Below are positions 56,306-64,000 of a stretch of DNA of 64,000 nucleotides, in pieces. The stretch comes from Yoonia sp. F2084L (GTDB lineage: Bacteria; Pseudomonadota; Alphaproteobacteria; Rhodobacterales; Rhodobacteraceae), in NCBI RefSeq assembly GCF_023015625.1, contig NZ_JALKAH010000005.1, positions 310,001 through 374,000 on the forward strand, in the 5' to 3' direction. Position numbers and translations under genes: made by a program. Position 1 is the first letter of the stretch; every line of letters begins with the position of its first letter. Below the pieces are notes generated by a model that saw only the letters and a list, made by a program, of their open reading frames with translations, did no database searches and was not told the origin of the DNA.

Positions 56306-57304
56306 CTACTGCACCGCCTCACGTGTCAGCGTCCAGCCTTCGTTTTCCAGCAGTTGCAAGACACCCTCGTCTCCGATCAAATGCGCCGCACCGACCGCCA
56401 CGACAATGTCGTTGTTTGTTGCCGCGGCCTCCGCGATAACGGGGATCCAGTTGCGATTACGTTCGTTTAACAGCGCTTCTTCCATCTCGGCGAACATCGC
56501 TTCACCTTCGGCGGGGTCGAGATCTGGCACATCACTGACGGCGATGCGCGACATTTCCCACAGGCGACCCACATCTTCGGCAAAGTAGCGGTCCAGCATC
56601 GCCACAAACATCTGTTCTTGCAGGTCAGGGACCAGCATTCCGACACGCAGCATATCGACCTGTTCGTCAAAGCTGTCATCTTTGAAGATATCAAAAAGCG
56701 TGGTGTAGGGCTCAACCGCTTGCATCGGGATTCCCGCGGCCTCTGCATCCTGAATGATCATATGATCAAGCCCGCGCACACCCGCCATCATGTCCGCCAT
56801 CGCGCAGGTCGGAATGGCGAGTGTCAGGGACAGGTACCAAGGCTGCATTTTTGCGGCCATGAATGATGGAATCCCACGTTCCGTTGCGGCTGCTGCGATC
56901 ATTTGCCAAGTGTCTTCATCCAGCAGTTCAGGCAGGGTTGGTCCGTCCACTATGAACAAGCGATCGGGTTCAGAGACCAGCAATTCTTGCAGTTTGGCCT
57001 CTTCCTCGGGCGTTGCTTCGAGTATGATCAGATCAGCGTTTGTGACGGTCTCAGTCAGCTGCGCGCGCAACTTTTCAAGCCGTTCGTCAAAGATATGCAT
57101 GGTGCCAACGACAGTGATTGTCGCGTCATCTTTTGCGGCAGTCCAGATCAGCCCTTCAGCGTAGGGCATGTCTGCCACGGCTGCGGAAAGTTCGGATCGT
57201 TGCGCGTCCGACATGCGATCAAGATAGCTTTCACCGACGCAGGCTGCGGCGACGGGCAATGCGGCGAGCGTGGAAAGAAGCGTTGCGGCAAAACGAAGGA
57301 ACAT
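56306..57304 (-). CDS. TraB/GumN family protein
   Basis: A 332-residue exported protein with signal peptide MFLRFAATLLSTLAALPVAAA. Typical TraB/GumN segments are ITVVGTMHIFDERLEKL near the N-terminus (GTxH) and DIVVAVGAAHLIGDEGVLQL near the C-terminus (GxxH), with the central GLDHMIIQDAEAAGIPMQAV. These Gx2H motifs are proposed metal-dependent protease residues in the related Tiki proteins. The cellular role is unknown. Confidence 0.9.
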   Translation of the reverse strand: MFLRFAATLLSTLAALPVAAACVGESYLDRMSDAQRSELSAAVADMPYAEGLIWTAAKDDATITVVGTMHIFDERLEKLRAQLTETVTNADLIILEATPEEEAKLQELLVSEPDRLFIVDGPTLPELLDEDTWQMIAAAATERGIPSFMAAKMQPWYLSLTLAIPTCAMADMMAGVRGLDHMIIQDAEAAGIPMQAVEPYTTLFDIFKDDSFDEQVDMLRVGMLVPDLQEQMFVAMLDRYFAEDVGRLWEMSRIAVSDVPDLDPAEGEAMFAEMEEALLNERNRNWIPVIAEAAATNNDIVVAVGAAHLIGDEGVLQLLENEGWTLTREAVQ

Positions 57305-57367
57305 GCGCCATCCTTTATATAATCATGTCCCTGTTAGGTAAGGGTTCCGCGCCGAGGGTCAATTCCC

Positions 57368-57682
57368 TCAGGCGCGGTTTTCCATGATCATGCGTTGCCC
57401 GACGCGGATCAATAACCGACCGACAAAGTTGCGCCATGTCCGCTCTGGCGGTGGCACAACCCGCAGAATTGCCTTGGGTTGCAGTGTGGCACCGCTGGGT
57501 AAATGCAACGCACCATTGTCGGTGAACGCTGCGTTTGACAATGGCACAGGTGGCCAACCCAAAGCGCTGGGCCGCAATGACAGCCGGTCAGGCAAGCTGC
57601 GCCGGATGACAGGTTTACTGTCACTTTGGTGATGAATATCGGGGCCGATCTTATGATCGACAGTGAAAAACGGGGGATGCAT
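57368..57682 (-). CDS. conserved-style hypothetical protein
   Basis: A 104-residue protein with basic, proline-rich composition (SLPDRLSLRPSALGWPPVPL, LHLPSGATLQPKAILRVVPP, RTWRNFVGRLLIRVGQRM). It has no membrane segment and I recognise no family. The frame at 57409-57744 on the same strand overlaps it but has poorer composition. ATG 57682 is given; an in-frame ATG at 57730 would add 16 residues. Neither has a convincing ribosome site. Confidence 0.5.
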   Translation of the reverse strand: MHPPFFTVDHKIGPDIHHQSDSKPVIRRSLPDRLSLRPSALGWPPVPLSNAAFTDNGALHLPSGATLQPKAILRVVPPPERTWRNFVGRLLIRVGQRMIMENRA

Positions 57683-57885
57683 TGAAGTATCCGATCTACA
57701 ATCTTTTGGAGAATTTTGCGCAGCACCCATGGGCGCAGCAACACTGCAAGCTGGCGACTAGCACCAGAGGTGGGTGAGAACCTTTCTTGTCATTGCAGTC
57801 TCCTTGATTCGGAATCGAATGGCGGTGGTTTAACCCAAGGCTGCGTGTTGCCCCAAGGGAATTTTTTGAAAATGTCGTAATTGCT

Positions 57886-57903
57886 CTGAAACTATAGTTT
57901 CAG
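57886..57903. promoter_or_regulatory. 18-bp perfect palindrome, operator-like
   Basis: CTGAAACTA followed by its exact reverse complement, in the non-coding stretch 57683-57949 between the small membrane peptide gene and the hypothetical gene. A second, looser dyad (TATCTT-N8-AAGATA) lies at about 57911-57930. They could be an operator or a 3' hairpin for the small gene. Nothing else is visible in this stretch. Confidence 0.45.
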
Positions 57904-57949
57904 TAGCTGATATCTTACGTTCAGAAGATACCTGTCGAGCAGTGCCTGA

Positions 57950-58054
57950 CTAGCTGATCATCAAAAAAACAAGGCCGATGGTGCCACCGACCAACATCAA
58001 CGTCACTTCACCACCCAGTATGTTAAAAATGCGTGCCAAACCGCTTACTTTCAC
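57950..58054 (-). CDS. 34-residue single-helix membrane peptide (small ORF)
   Basis: On the minus strand a GTG start (58052-58054) is preceded, 8 nt upstream, by AAGGA. The product has an amphipathic start, MKVSGLARIFNILGGEV, then one hydrophobic helix, TLMLVGGTIGLVFLMIS, and a TAG stop. The composition is that of a small inner-membrane protein. It lies 68 nt after the Crp-type regulator gene on the same strand, so it may be in the same transcript or have its own promoter. Function is unknown. Confidence 0.6.
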   Translation of the reverse strand: MKVSGLARIFNILGGEVTLMLVGGTIGLVFLMIS

Positions 58055-58122
58055 TTGTCACATCCTTACGTCACTACGAATAAGGATGAGTTTTGTCAAA
58101 ATCAAATGAAAATCTGATTAAT

Positions 58123-58803
58123 TTAGCCAAGTTCATCTGACAGCGCTTCTGGATCGACAATCTCGATCCTTTGGCGCGCTGATTTGATCACGCCCCGCTT
58201 GGAAAGTTTGCTGATCGACCGGCTGACCATCTCGCGATTTGCGCCCACGGATGCGGCAATTTCCGAATGCGTTGGCGCGTTCTCGATCACGGCCCCTTGC
58301 GTCAGCTTGCCCTCTTCCGCGGCCAATCGGAGCAGGTACTTGCACACCCGTTCTTCCACCGACAGCGTTGTCATTTCCATGTTGCGACGCGTCAGCGTGC
58401 GGATGCGGTCCACCAGATTTTGCGTGATCCCTTGCCTGATGACCGGTACTTCATTGAAGAGTTGCAGAAAACACTGCCGTTTCATTGCCAATACAGTCGC
58501 ATCCGTTTTGGCGACAACCGCGAGGGATCGGGGGGTGCCATCAAAGGCGGCCAATTCGCCGAAATAGGCCCCGATAGGGAACCTTGAAAAGACAATCTCG
58601 CGACCTTGCGTGGTCCAAAACACCGCAAGCAGCGATCCCGACAGCAAGAAATACAGATCGTATGAGCTGTCTTCCTGATCAAAAATCGTCTGCCACGGAT
58701 CAAGCTTTTGCTCGCTTGCGGCCAATGGAATATCGGCCAAGTCAGACGGCGTGAGCCCGTCAAAAAGCGGCAGGTCGTAGCTGAGCAGTTTTTCGGGTGT
58801 CAT
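58123..58803 (-). CDS. Crp/Fnr family transcriptional regulator (cNMP-binding type)
   Basis: A 226-residue regulator. The cyclic-nucleotide domain keeps the phosphate-binding cassette YFGELAAFDGTPRSLAV (Glu and Arg-Ser in Crp positions, about residues 72-88), and the C-terminal winged helix has THSEIAASVGANREMVSRSI, where Arg-Glu-x-x-x-Arg matches the DNA contacts of Crp. No iron-sulfur cysteines of Fnr type are seen. Its start overlaps the stop of the cyclase-like gene by 4 nt, suggesting a sensor-regulator pair. Confidence 0.92.
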   Translation of the reverse strand: MTPEKLLSYDLPLFDGLTPSDLADIPLAASEQKLDPWQTIFDQEDSSYDLYFLLSGSLLAVFWTTQGREIVFSRFPIGAYFGELAAFDGTPRSLAVVAKTDATVLAMKRQCFLQLFNEVPVIRQGITQNLVDRIRTLTRRNMEMTTLSVEERVCKYLLRLAAEEGKLTQGAVIENAPTHSEIAASVGANREMVSRSISKLSKRGVIKSARQRIEIVDPEALSDELG

Positions 58804-61793
58804 GCGCTTGCCAAAAGTTGCCGTGCTTCACTGATTTCAGGCAGCATGGCGGCCGCATCAAATTGGTTCAGCGACGCCTCTAGGTCTTGCAGCCCGATCT
58901 GGCCTGCGTGATGTTGGTCCAACCGCGCCCGCAGATGCCAAAGCTTTGCGTTTTGGTCGCTGGCCACGGCCACCGCCTCTGTCAGGTAGCGGCGCGCATC
59001 GTCACGCCGCCCGGACAACAGGCACATCTGCGCGTGGATCCGCAGCACCTCAGCGTACCAACAGTGCAGACCGCTTGCCTCATTTTCGCGTGTCGCCTGA
59101 AGCGAGGCCTGATAGGCCGCATCAACCTTGTCGTGCTCTGCCAAGGCCAGCGCGTAATGTGCCCGGAAATAGGGCAGCCCGACATTCGCACCGATCGCCT
59201 CATGCGTTTTGATGACCTGATCAAAGCCTGCCAGACCTGTCGGACTGCCTCTTTGCGCAGGGTTCATCACGTTCATCCAGGCCGCCCCTGTAACCTGCCA
59301 AAAGGCGGCTGTCTGGCTGGTTGCGGTCTCCAAACCCAATGTTACCCGTGCGATGGCTGCGTCCGTCTGGCCGGTATAATAGAGGGGGACCGCCCCCCAG
59401 ATTTGCGCCCACGGCAGCATGACCGGGATGTTCAGCAGTTTCTGGTGCGCATCGGTTTCGGCAATCAGGTCCGGGATCAGATGCGCATCGCCGCAAATGG
59501 CCCGTGTGACGCTTTCGAACATCTGTGCTGCGGCAAAGGTGTCCACCCCGTAGCTTGAGATCATCGCCCCGTGCTTGGTGATGTCGTAGATATCGCGCAG
59601 TGCGGCAAACTCGGCAGATGATTTGTCAAAATCCCCGGCGTAGAAATGCAAGGATGTGTCGACGTTCTGCGATGCAAGCCGCAGCTCATTGTTGGTTTCT
59701 TCCGCAGGGACGGCCGCTGCCGCCTCGCGCAGCATCTCGCTGAATTGATTGGCGGCGGCTTTGTCTGCGGAAATAATGGCATGGGTGAAACAGCCGTAGA
59801 AGGCAGGACCGTTTGCCGCTGAATAGGCGTTTTGCCCCGCTGCCAGTGTCGCCACCGTTTCAAAGGCCTCCTTCACAGGTTCTGCGGTGAACCCCTGAAT
59901 TTGCATGCGGATGGACCCGAGCGCTGTGTAGCAGGCGATTTCAAGTGCACGCACGTCAACATCGGCAGGGGCTTGTTCGCAAAGCGAGATGGCGGCGAGA
60001 ACATGCGCCTCTGCATCGTCGAAAGCCCCTTGGAATAAGGCCCATTGGCTGACGGTCAAGTAGTTCTGGATGGCCGGAACATGCTGTTGCGCAAGGCTAA
60101 GGTGATCGGTCAGCAAAGCGGGGTTGCGCATGACTGCATCGGCGTGGTTTTCCTGCAAATGCGCTGCAATTTGGCCGTGGTAGGTCTCGCGGGTGCGGCG
60201 CAACATGCCCTGATAAGCGGCCTGATGCAGCAGCGCATGTGCGAAGGTCCAGTTGTGGTCATCGACCTGTTCCAGCACGCCTTGTTGGGACGCAGCTTTC
60301 AGGTGATCCGCAAGCGGGGCATGGTCGGTTGCGATGGCCCCCAGCATATCAAGGTCGAACGTTTTGCCGATAACGGCGGCGCATTGCAGCACGGGTTTGG
60401 CTGCACCCGTTGCGTCGATCTGATCGGCCAGCAAATCCATCAAAGAGCCTGGCACTTGGGTGGTCTTTGCCGGGTCAGACGCCGCGCGTTTGAACAGTTG
60501 CTCAATGAACAGCGGAATGCCTGCTGCCTGCTCAATCACTAAGGCGCGGTCTTCAGAGGCAGGTCTTCCTTCGGTCAGCCGGTCCAGCATCACCCCGGCT
60601 TCGGTGTCGGTCAGCGCCTCGAGCGAAATGATCGTCACGGGCAGTCGCCCCAGATATCTGCCGATTTTGGTGTCTTCACGACTGGTCATCAGGATCTGAT
60701 AGTCGCTTGCCGCATCGCTTTGCAGGATATGAACCAACACGCCGAAACTTGCGTTGTCGAGCCAGTGCAGGTCTTCAAAAACCAAAAGCCCGTCTGACTG
60801 GGTCGCGCGGATTGCTTGCCACAGGCTGTCTTCGATCAGTCCCTTGAGGGCCACGTTGCTGCGTTCAGCCAGCAGTCGCTGACCTTCCGCCAGCCCCAAG
60901 ACCAGCGCCAGCGCATGTAGGGCACTGTCGGAAAGCCCCGCGAACCTGGCCTGCAGATCGCTGAAATCGGGCAGCGTGCTGCCGGTCAGTTGCATCAGCC
61001 ATTGCGCAAAGGGTTGATAGCTGGCGCGGATGTGCACCCCATCAGCCGCAAAAATCGCCGCTTGTCCGCATTGCTGGGCCAGATGCCGGGCCAGCGCGGA
61101 TTTCCCTATGCCAGCCTGTCCGATGACAAGCACGGGGTCTTTGCTGTCGTTGATCCGTTGTAATTCGGTATCGCGCCCGACAAAAAAGGATTGGGTCGGT
61201 GCGGTGCGTGGTTTTTCGGCCAGCGGCTGAAACAGCGTTTGCGCCTCGGCAAAGCCTTTAAGCTTTTGATCTGGGAAAGGTTGCATCGCCATCACACCAC
61301 GCAACAGGCGCTTGGTGCTGTGCGAAATCATGACAGTGCCCGGCGTGGCCTGTTCCTGAATGCGTTGGGCAAGCGTTGTGACCATACCTGTGGCGCGCGG
61401 CAGGTTCTCACGGCCCGCATTTGCGCGCACAGCGACCTCACCCGTTGCCACGCCAATGCGCAGTTTCAGGTCGATACCTTTGCTGCGGCCTGCGTCAATA
61501 TCGCGGATCGCCGTCATCGCGGCGTTCACGGCCTTAGAGGCCGAAAGCTCATCCGCGCGTGCCAGACCAAAGAGTGCGACGATGCCATCCCCAAGGTATT
61601 CGGTGACCTCGCCATCGTGGTCGTCAACGATTGTCTTGGCTTGGGCATAGAACTCTTCCAGCCACTGCTGCAGGTCTTCGGCATCAGCCGTGCTGGCGAT
61701 ATCGCTAAAGCCCACGACGTCCATAAAGACCGCCGTGATCTGCTTGCGTTCTCCACCGCCGGTTGTCGCGCTGCCTGCCTTTGGCTCGCTCAT
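58800..61793 (-). CDS. class III adenylate/guanylate cyclase-like protein with AAA ATPase and TPR-like regions
   Basis: A 997-residue protein. The cyclase homology domain spans about residues 20-190 with both metal Asp motifs (VFMDVVGFSD, GDGIVALFG). An AAA/STAND-type ATPase follows, with Walker A VIGQAGIGKSALA near 220-232 and a Walker-B-like LLVFEDLHWLDN near 330; from about 480 to the end it is helical and TPR-like. Several usual cyclase residues differ: the base-binding Lys is Glu (EYLGDG), and the transition-state Asn is Thr (TGMVTTLAQR), although the Arg is kept. It may be inactive or altered. ATG 61793 is preferred over GTG 61820. It is coupled to the Crp-type gene. Confidence 0.9.
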   Translation of the reverse strand: MSEPKAGSATTGGGERKQITAVFMDVVGFSDIASTADAEDLQQWLEEFYAQAKTIVDDHDGEVTEYLGDGIVALFGLARADELSASKAVNAAMTAIRDIDAGRSKGIDLKLRIGVATGEVAVRANAGRENLPRATGMVTTLAQRIQEQATPGTVMISHSTKRLLRGVMAMQPFPDQKLKGFAEAQTLFQPLAEKPRTAPTQSFFVGRDTELQRINDSKDPVLVIGQAGIGKSALARHLAQQCGQAAIFAADGVHIRASYQPFAQWLMQLTGSTLPDFSDLQARFAGLSDSALHALALVLGLAEGQRLLAERSNVALKGLIEDSLWQAIRATQSDGLLVFEDLHWLDNASFGVLVHILQSDAASDYQILMTSREDTKIGRYLGRLPVTIISLEALTDTEAGVMLDRLTEGRPASEDRALVIEQAAGIPLFIEQLFKRAASDPAKTTQVPGSLMDLLADQIDATGAAKPVLQCAAVIGKTFDLDMLGAIATDHAPLADHLKAASQQGVLEQVDDHNWTFAHALLHQAAYQGMLRRTRETYHGQIAAHLQENHADAVMRNPALLTDHLSLAQQHVPAIQNYLTVSQWALFQGAFDDAEAHVLAAISLCEQAPADVDVRALEIACYTALGSIRMQIQGFTAEPVKEAFETVATLAAGQNAYSAANGPAFYGCFTHAIISADKAAANQFSEMLREAAAAVPAEETNNELRLASQNVDTSLHFYAGDFDKSSAEFAALRDIYDITKHGAMISSYGVDTFAAAQMFESVTRAICGDAHLIPDLIAETDAHQKLLNIPVMLPWAQIWGAVPLYYTGQTDAAIARVTLGLETATSQTAAFWQVTGAAWMNVMNPAQRGSPTGLAGFDQVIKTHEAIGANVGLPYFRAHYALALAEHDKVDAAYQASLQATRENEASGLHCWYAEVLRIHAQMCLLSGRRDDARRYLTEAVAVASDQNAKLWHLRARLDQHHAGQIGLQDLEASLNQFDAAAMLPEISEARQLLASA

Positions 61794-61819
61794 CGCTACA
61801 CCCCTACTCCCGCAGATCA

Positions 61820-64000
61820 CTATATGCGTGTTTTCGCAGCTTCCAAGCGCGCAATGCGCCCGCTGTCGAATGGGTTGGAAAGGGTCCAGCTTGTCCAGAT
61901 ACGAAACGCGCCGGGCAGCGCGTGCCCTTCAGAGGCCGCATCATTGCGTAGCTGAAGCGGTTGGGCAATCATTTTCCCCGCTGGCAGATTGGCAAGGCCT
62001 GCATCCTGAACATCAATTTGTGCATGGATTCCAGCACCATGTGCCGCTGTCAGTCCGAAATCGAGATTGGAAAATTGCCATTTGCCAAGCTTGTTCTTGG
62101 TGACCACCACTTGATTGGCAAGCCGGTCAACAGCCCCCAATGTCGCAAAGTCCGTCATTGGGCGGGCCATGTCGCGCTGGGCGTATTTGCCAGACCAGAT
62201 GGGCGATCCTGTGGCGGATTTCACAGAATAGCGGTTATTGCCCATCTCCAGCTGCCCCATCCGTTTGTTGTAGCCGTAGAACCAGACACCGGCGAGTTGC
62301 GGCAGTTTGCTGTTCAGATAGAGGTTGGGCAGATAGGCATAAGCGCCTTCATGCCCCTCAACCTGTACGTAGTTGATCGCAATGATCGCCTCATAATAGT
62401 CGCGGAACCCAAACAGCTTGGGCATGATTGTTGGCCGCACGCCCATTTGCTGATTGGCAAGGATCGACACCGGATGCGTGCCTTCGGGTGTGATCGACTG
62501 CGGGTGCAGTTTCATGCCTGCGGGTAGACATTTTTCCAGTTCTTTGGCGTCAACTGCATGGAAGCTGAAGAAGCCGTCCAATTCACCGACCCCAAAGAAG
62601 GGTGTCAGCGGCCAGTTGGCGTTTTGCGCGTAGGGGCTTTGCAGTTTGGCTGCATCTGTTGGACCCGCATCTGGTGCAATGTCACCTTCGCCGACGATTT
62701 CGATGTCGGCCCCTGTCAGTCCACGCGCAGCAGCCAGACCCGAGATGGTTGCTGCTTCAACGCAGCCCGCGTTGATCCCACATCGTGTCCAGTCGCCCGC
62801 GATAAAGAGGTTTTCAAACCCGGTGCCATCAGCGGGCAGGCGGTATTTTACTGATCCGGGCACGGACAGGACATAGCGTTCTGAGCCGTAGAAGTTCTCA
62901 CGAAAATACTGCGCTTTGAACTTGGCTGGGCCGGTTTTGGCCCCTTCTGCAACCAGCAGGGACGTGTCGAACTTGCCGTTTTTCAGTGCGCCGGGCCACA
63001 TGCGTGTCAGGTCGTTGTTGGCCCAGTCCAGCACCCGGTCTTCAAACGTACCGGGCTCAGTCCCGGCGTCTTTGGCAGGACTACAGAAATACGCGATGGA
63101 TTTGGGACCGGGGTCTTGCCAATCCTCGCGTCCGATCAGGTCCGACATATCCGCCCAAGTGTCGAGCGGTTCAACAAAGCTGGTGATGACGGTTTTCAGG
63201 TCGGCGGGGATGTCGCCGATGTTGTGCTTGGCAACCAGATCGTTCCAACCCATTTCGGACGCGGTTTGGTTCAGCCAGAATTGGGCTGCGTGGGTGGCGA
63301 CTGTGCCAACCTTTTCGGTCATCATCTTCCAGCGGTTGCTGGCGGCGATCAGCTCTTTCGCCATATAGGGAAGCGATCCCAGCGATGCGCCCAGAATGAC
63401 CTCATCAAAGTCGGTGCCGCGTTTCAGGCTATAGGCTTTGCCTGTTGGCGCTTCTTTCTCGCATTCGAAATCGACGCCGGACTTTTCCAGCTTGGTCCCG
63501 TCAACCAGTTGATCCCAAAGCGGTTCTGACGGCCAGCAGTTGAGGTCTTTGACCACGACAAACGGGTCGTAACCCCCGGATTTTGTCGCGGCCTGCTCAA
63601 CCATGTCGATCCGGTCGATGTAGGTTTTCGTGTCATCCAGCGCCAAATGCGTGGCCGCATTGAAGAATTTGAACTTCACGCCGCGATGTTTGAGAATCTC
63701 GTAGTAGGGACCAAAGATCGTATCGCCCATGCCCGCCATCATCTTGAAGAAAAGCGAACCTTTGTAGGTGAAGGCCAGCCGCAAAAGCCCGCGAATGGCT
63801 GTGCCTGCGCCCACGCTGCGTTCGTCCGTGTTGCCGCCGGGATAGCCGAAGACGTAGTCATAGCAGCCACGGAAAACAGCCGAATAGACGGCATCGGGGC
63901 TGGCCCCGTAGTTCAGCAGCCATTGGCTGATTTCCCAGTCGTCGATGGCGTCAAAGCCGTGGCGGAAGAGTCCACTGTCCAAAGTGCCCCGGAAAAAGGC
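61820..64000 (-). CDS. FAD-dependent oxidoreductase fused to an acetoacetate-decarboxylase-like domain (partial)
   Basis: The open frame runs off the right edge; at least 726 residues are visible and the N-terminal FAD-binding Rossmann loop is missing from the window. The visible first 430 residues are flavoprotein-like and close with ENLFIAGDWTRCGINAGCVE and AATISGLAAARGL, the FAD-binding end of desaturase/amine-oxidase-type enzymes. The last 250 residues resemble the acetoacetate decarboxylase fold (QQMGVRPTIMPKLFGFRDYY, YLPNLYLNSKLPQLAGVWFY). Stop 61820 is 26 bp before the cyclase start, so it leads this three-gene run. The substrate is unknown. Confidence 0.85.
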   Translation of the reverse strand, partial: AFFRGTLDSGLFRHGFDAIDDWEISQWLLNYGASPDAVYSAVFRGCYDYVFGYPGGNTDERSVGAGTAIRGLLRLAFTYKGSLFFKMMAGMGDTIFGPYYEILKHRGVKFKFFNAATHLALDDTKTYIDRIDMVEQAATKSGGYDPFVVVKDLNCWPSEPLWDQLVDGTKLEKSGVDFECEKEAPTGKAYSLKRGTDFDEVILGASLGSLPYMAKELIAASNRWKMMTEKVGTVATHAAQFWLNQTASEMGWNDLVAKHNIGDIPADLKTVITSFVEPLDTWADMSDLIGREDWQDPGPKSIAYFCSPAKDAGTEPGTFEDRVLDWANNDLTRMWPGALKNGKFDTSLLVAEGAKTGPAKFKAQYFRENFYGSERYVLSVPGSVKYRLPADGTGFENLFIAGDWTRCGINAGCVEAATISGLAAARGLTGADIEIVGEGDIAPDAGPTDAAKLQSPYAQNANWPLTPFFGVGELDGFFSFHAVDAKELEKCLPAGMKLHPQSITPEGTHPVSILANQQMGVRPTIMPKLFGFRDYYEAIIAINYVQVEGHEGAYAYLPNLYLNSKLPQLAGVWFYGYNKRMGQLEMGNNRYSVKSATGSPIWSGKYAQRDMARPMTDFATLGAVDRLANQVVVTKNKLGKWQFSNLDFGLTAAHGAGIHAQIDVQDAGLANLPAGKMIAQPLQLRNDAASEGHALPGAFRIWTSWTLSNPFDSGRIARLEAAKTRI

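Noticed and set aside
57409-57744. 111-codon minus-strand frame overlapping the hypothetical gene at 57368
   Set aside because: Cys/His-rich shifted frame; the alternative frame has more even, protein-like composition.
58095-58110. Fnr-like box (TTGTC...ATCAA) before the Crp-type gene's end
   Set aside because: Spacing is one base short and the first half-site deviates; it lies downstream of the gene, not in a promoter position.
61191-61955. 254-codon plus-strand open frame opposite the cyclase-like gene
   Set aside because: Antisense shadow with no start signal and random-looking composition.

Overview
The window looks like a chromosomal segment of a marine alphaproteobacterium of the Rhodobacterales (Roseobacter group). 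The evidence is the gene content and style: an F1-only ATP synthase operon (atpHAGDC without F0 genes), an RpoE-ChrR sigma/anti-sigma pair divergent from its oxidative-stress operon, small DUF families typical of the group (DUF3035, DUF1674, DUF2161, DUF3775, DUF1365, DUF3833), a canonical CtrA-type box, and densely packed genes with many ATGA overlaps. I see no rRNA, tRNA, CRISPR array or intact insertion sequence.

Layout. 1-5.1 kb: recQ, then divergently a histidine phosphatase, a GST and a saccharopine-dehydrogenase-like gene, with two small genes on the other strand. 5.2-12.3 kb: an accessory block that looks less GC-rich in parts. It holds a GlxA-type regulator divergent from an MFS exporter, a coupled LOG/nitrilase pair, a truncated DMT transporter, azlCD divergent from a CGNR regulator plus a VOC protein, and a GNAT. 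Closely similar 34-bp direct repeats lie at 5161 and 11646. 12.4-18.4 kb: the singlet-oxygen-type regulon (SDR, DUF3833, GPH transporter, DUF1365, FAD protein) divergent from rpoE-chrR, with two back-to-back RpoE-type promoters between them. 18.5-31.2 kb: housekeeping genes (DUF4259, rmuC, mutL, two M16 peptidases, a DUF3035 lipoprotein, lspA, purH, heparinase-like, RsmB-like methyltransferase, DUF1674). 31.3-39.6 kb: surface polysaccharide functions (Wza-like exporter, a secreted RTX protein, galE, manC, fcl, gmd). 39.7-45.4 kb: a DUF2793 gene and atpHAGDC. 45.4-57.7 kb: lipoproteins, H-type lectin, prs, HCCA isomerase, hydrolase, threonine aldolase, ribF, MaoC, HAD, Mn-pyrophosphatase, DUF2161, TraB/GumN. 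57.9-64 kb: a 34-residue membrane peptide, a Crp-type regulator, a very large cyclase-AAA-TPR protein and a FAD oxidoreductase/acetoacetate-decarboxylase-like fusion cut by the window end.

How genes work together. The RpoE block can be read as one circuit: the sigma factor is held by zinc ChrR and, when released, fires both divergent promoters. galE, manC, fcl and gmd supply UDP-galactose/glucose, GDP-mannose and GDP-fucose for export through the Wza-like protein. The cyclase-like protein and the Crp regulator overlap by 4 nt and form a likely signalling pair, although the cyclase lacks several usual catalytic residues.

The least expected signals are outside the large genes. A two-hairpin element follows stop codons at 22.2 kb and 56.2 kb, and base differences between the copies preserve pairing in both hairpins. 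Paired AACC-N8-GGTT dyads sit in front of azlC and the CGNR regulator. Two SD-led pentapeptide mini-ORFs lie at 54.2 kb. A small membrane peptide gene follows the Crp gene. All coordinates, motifs and pairings were read by eye; no database search was run.
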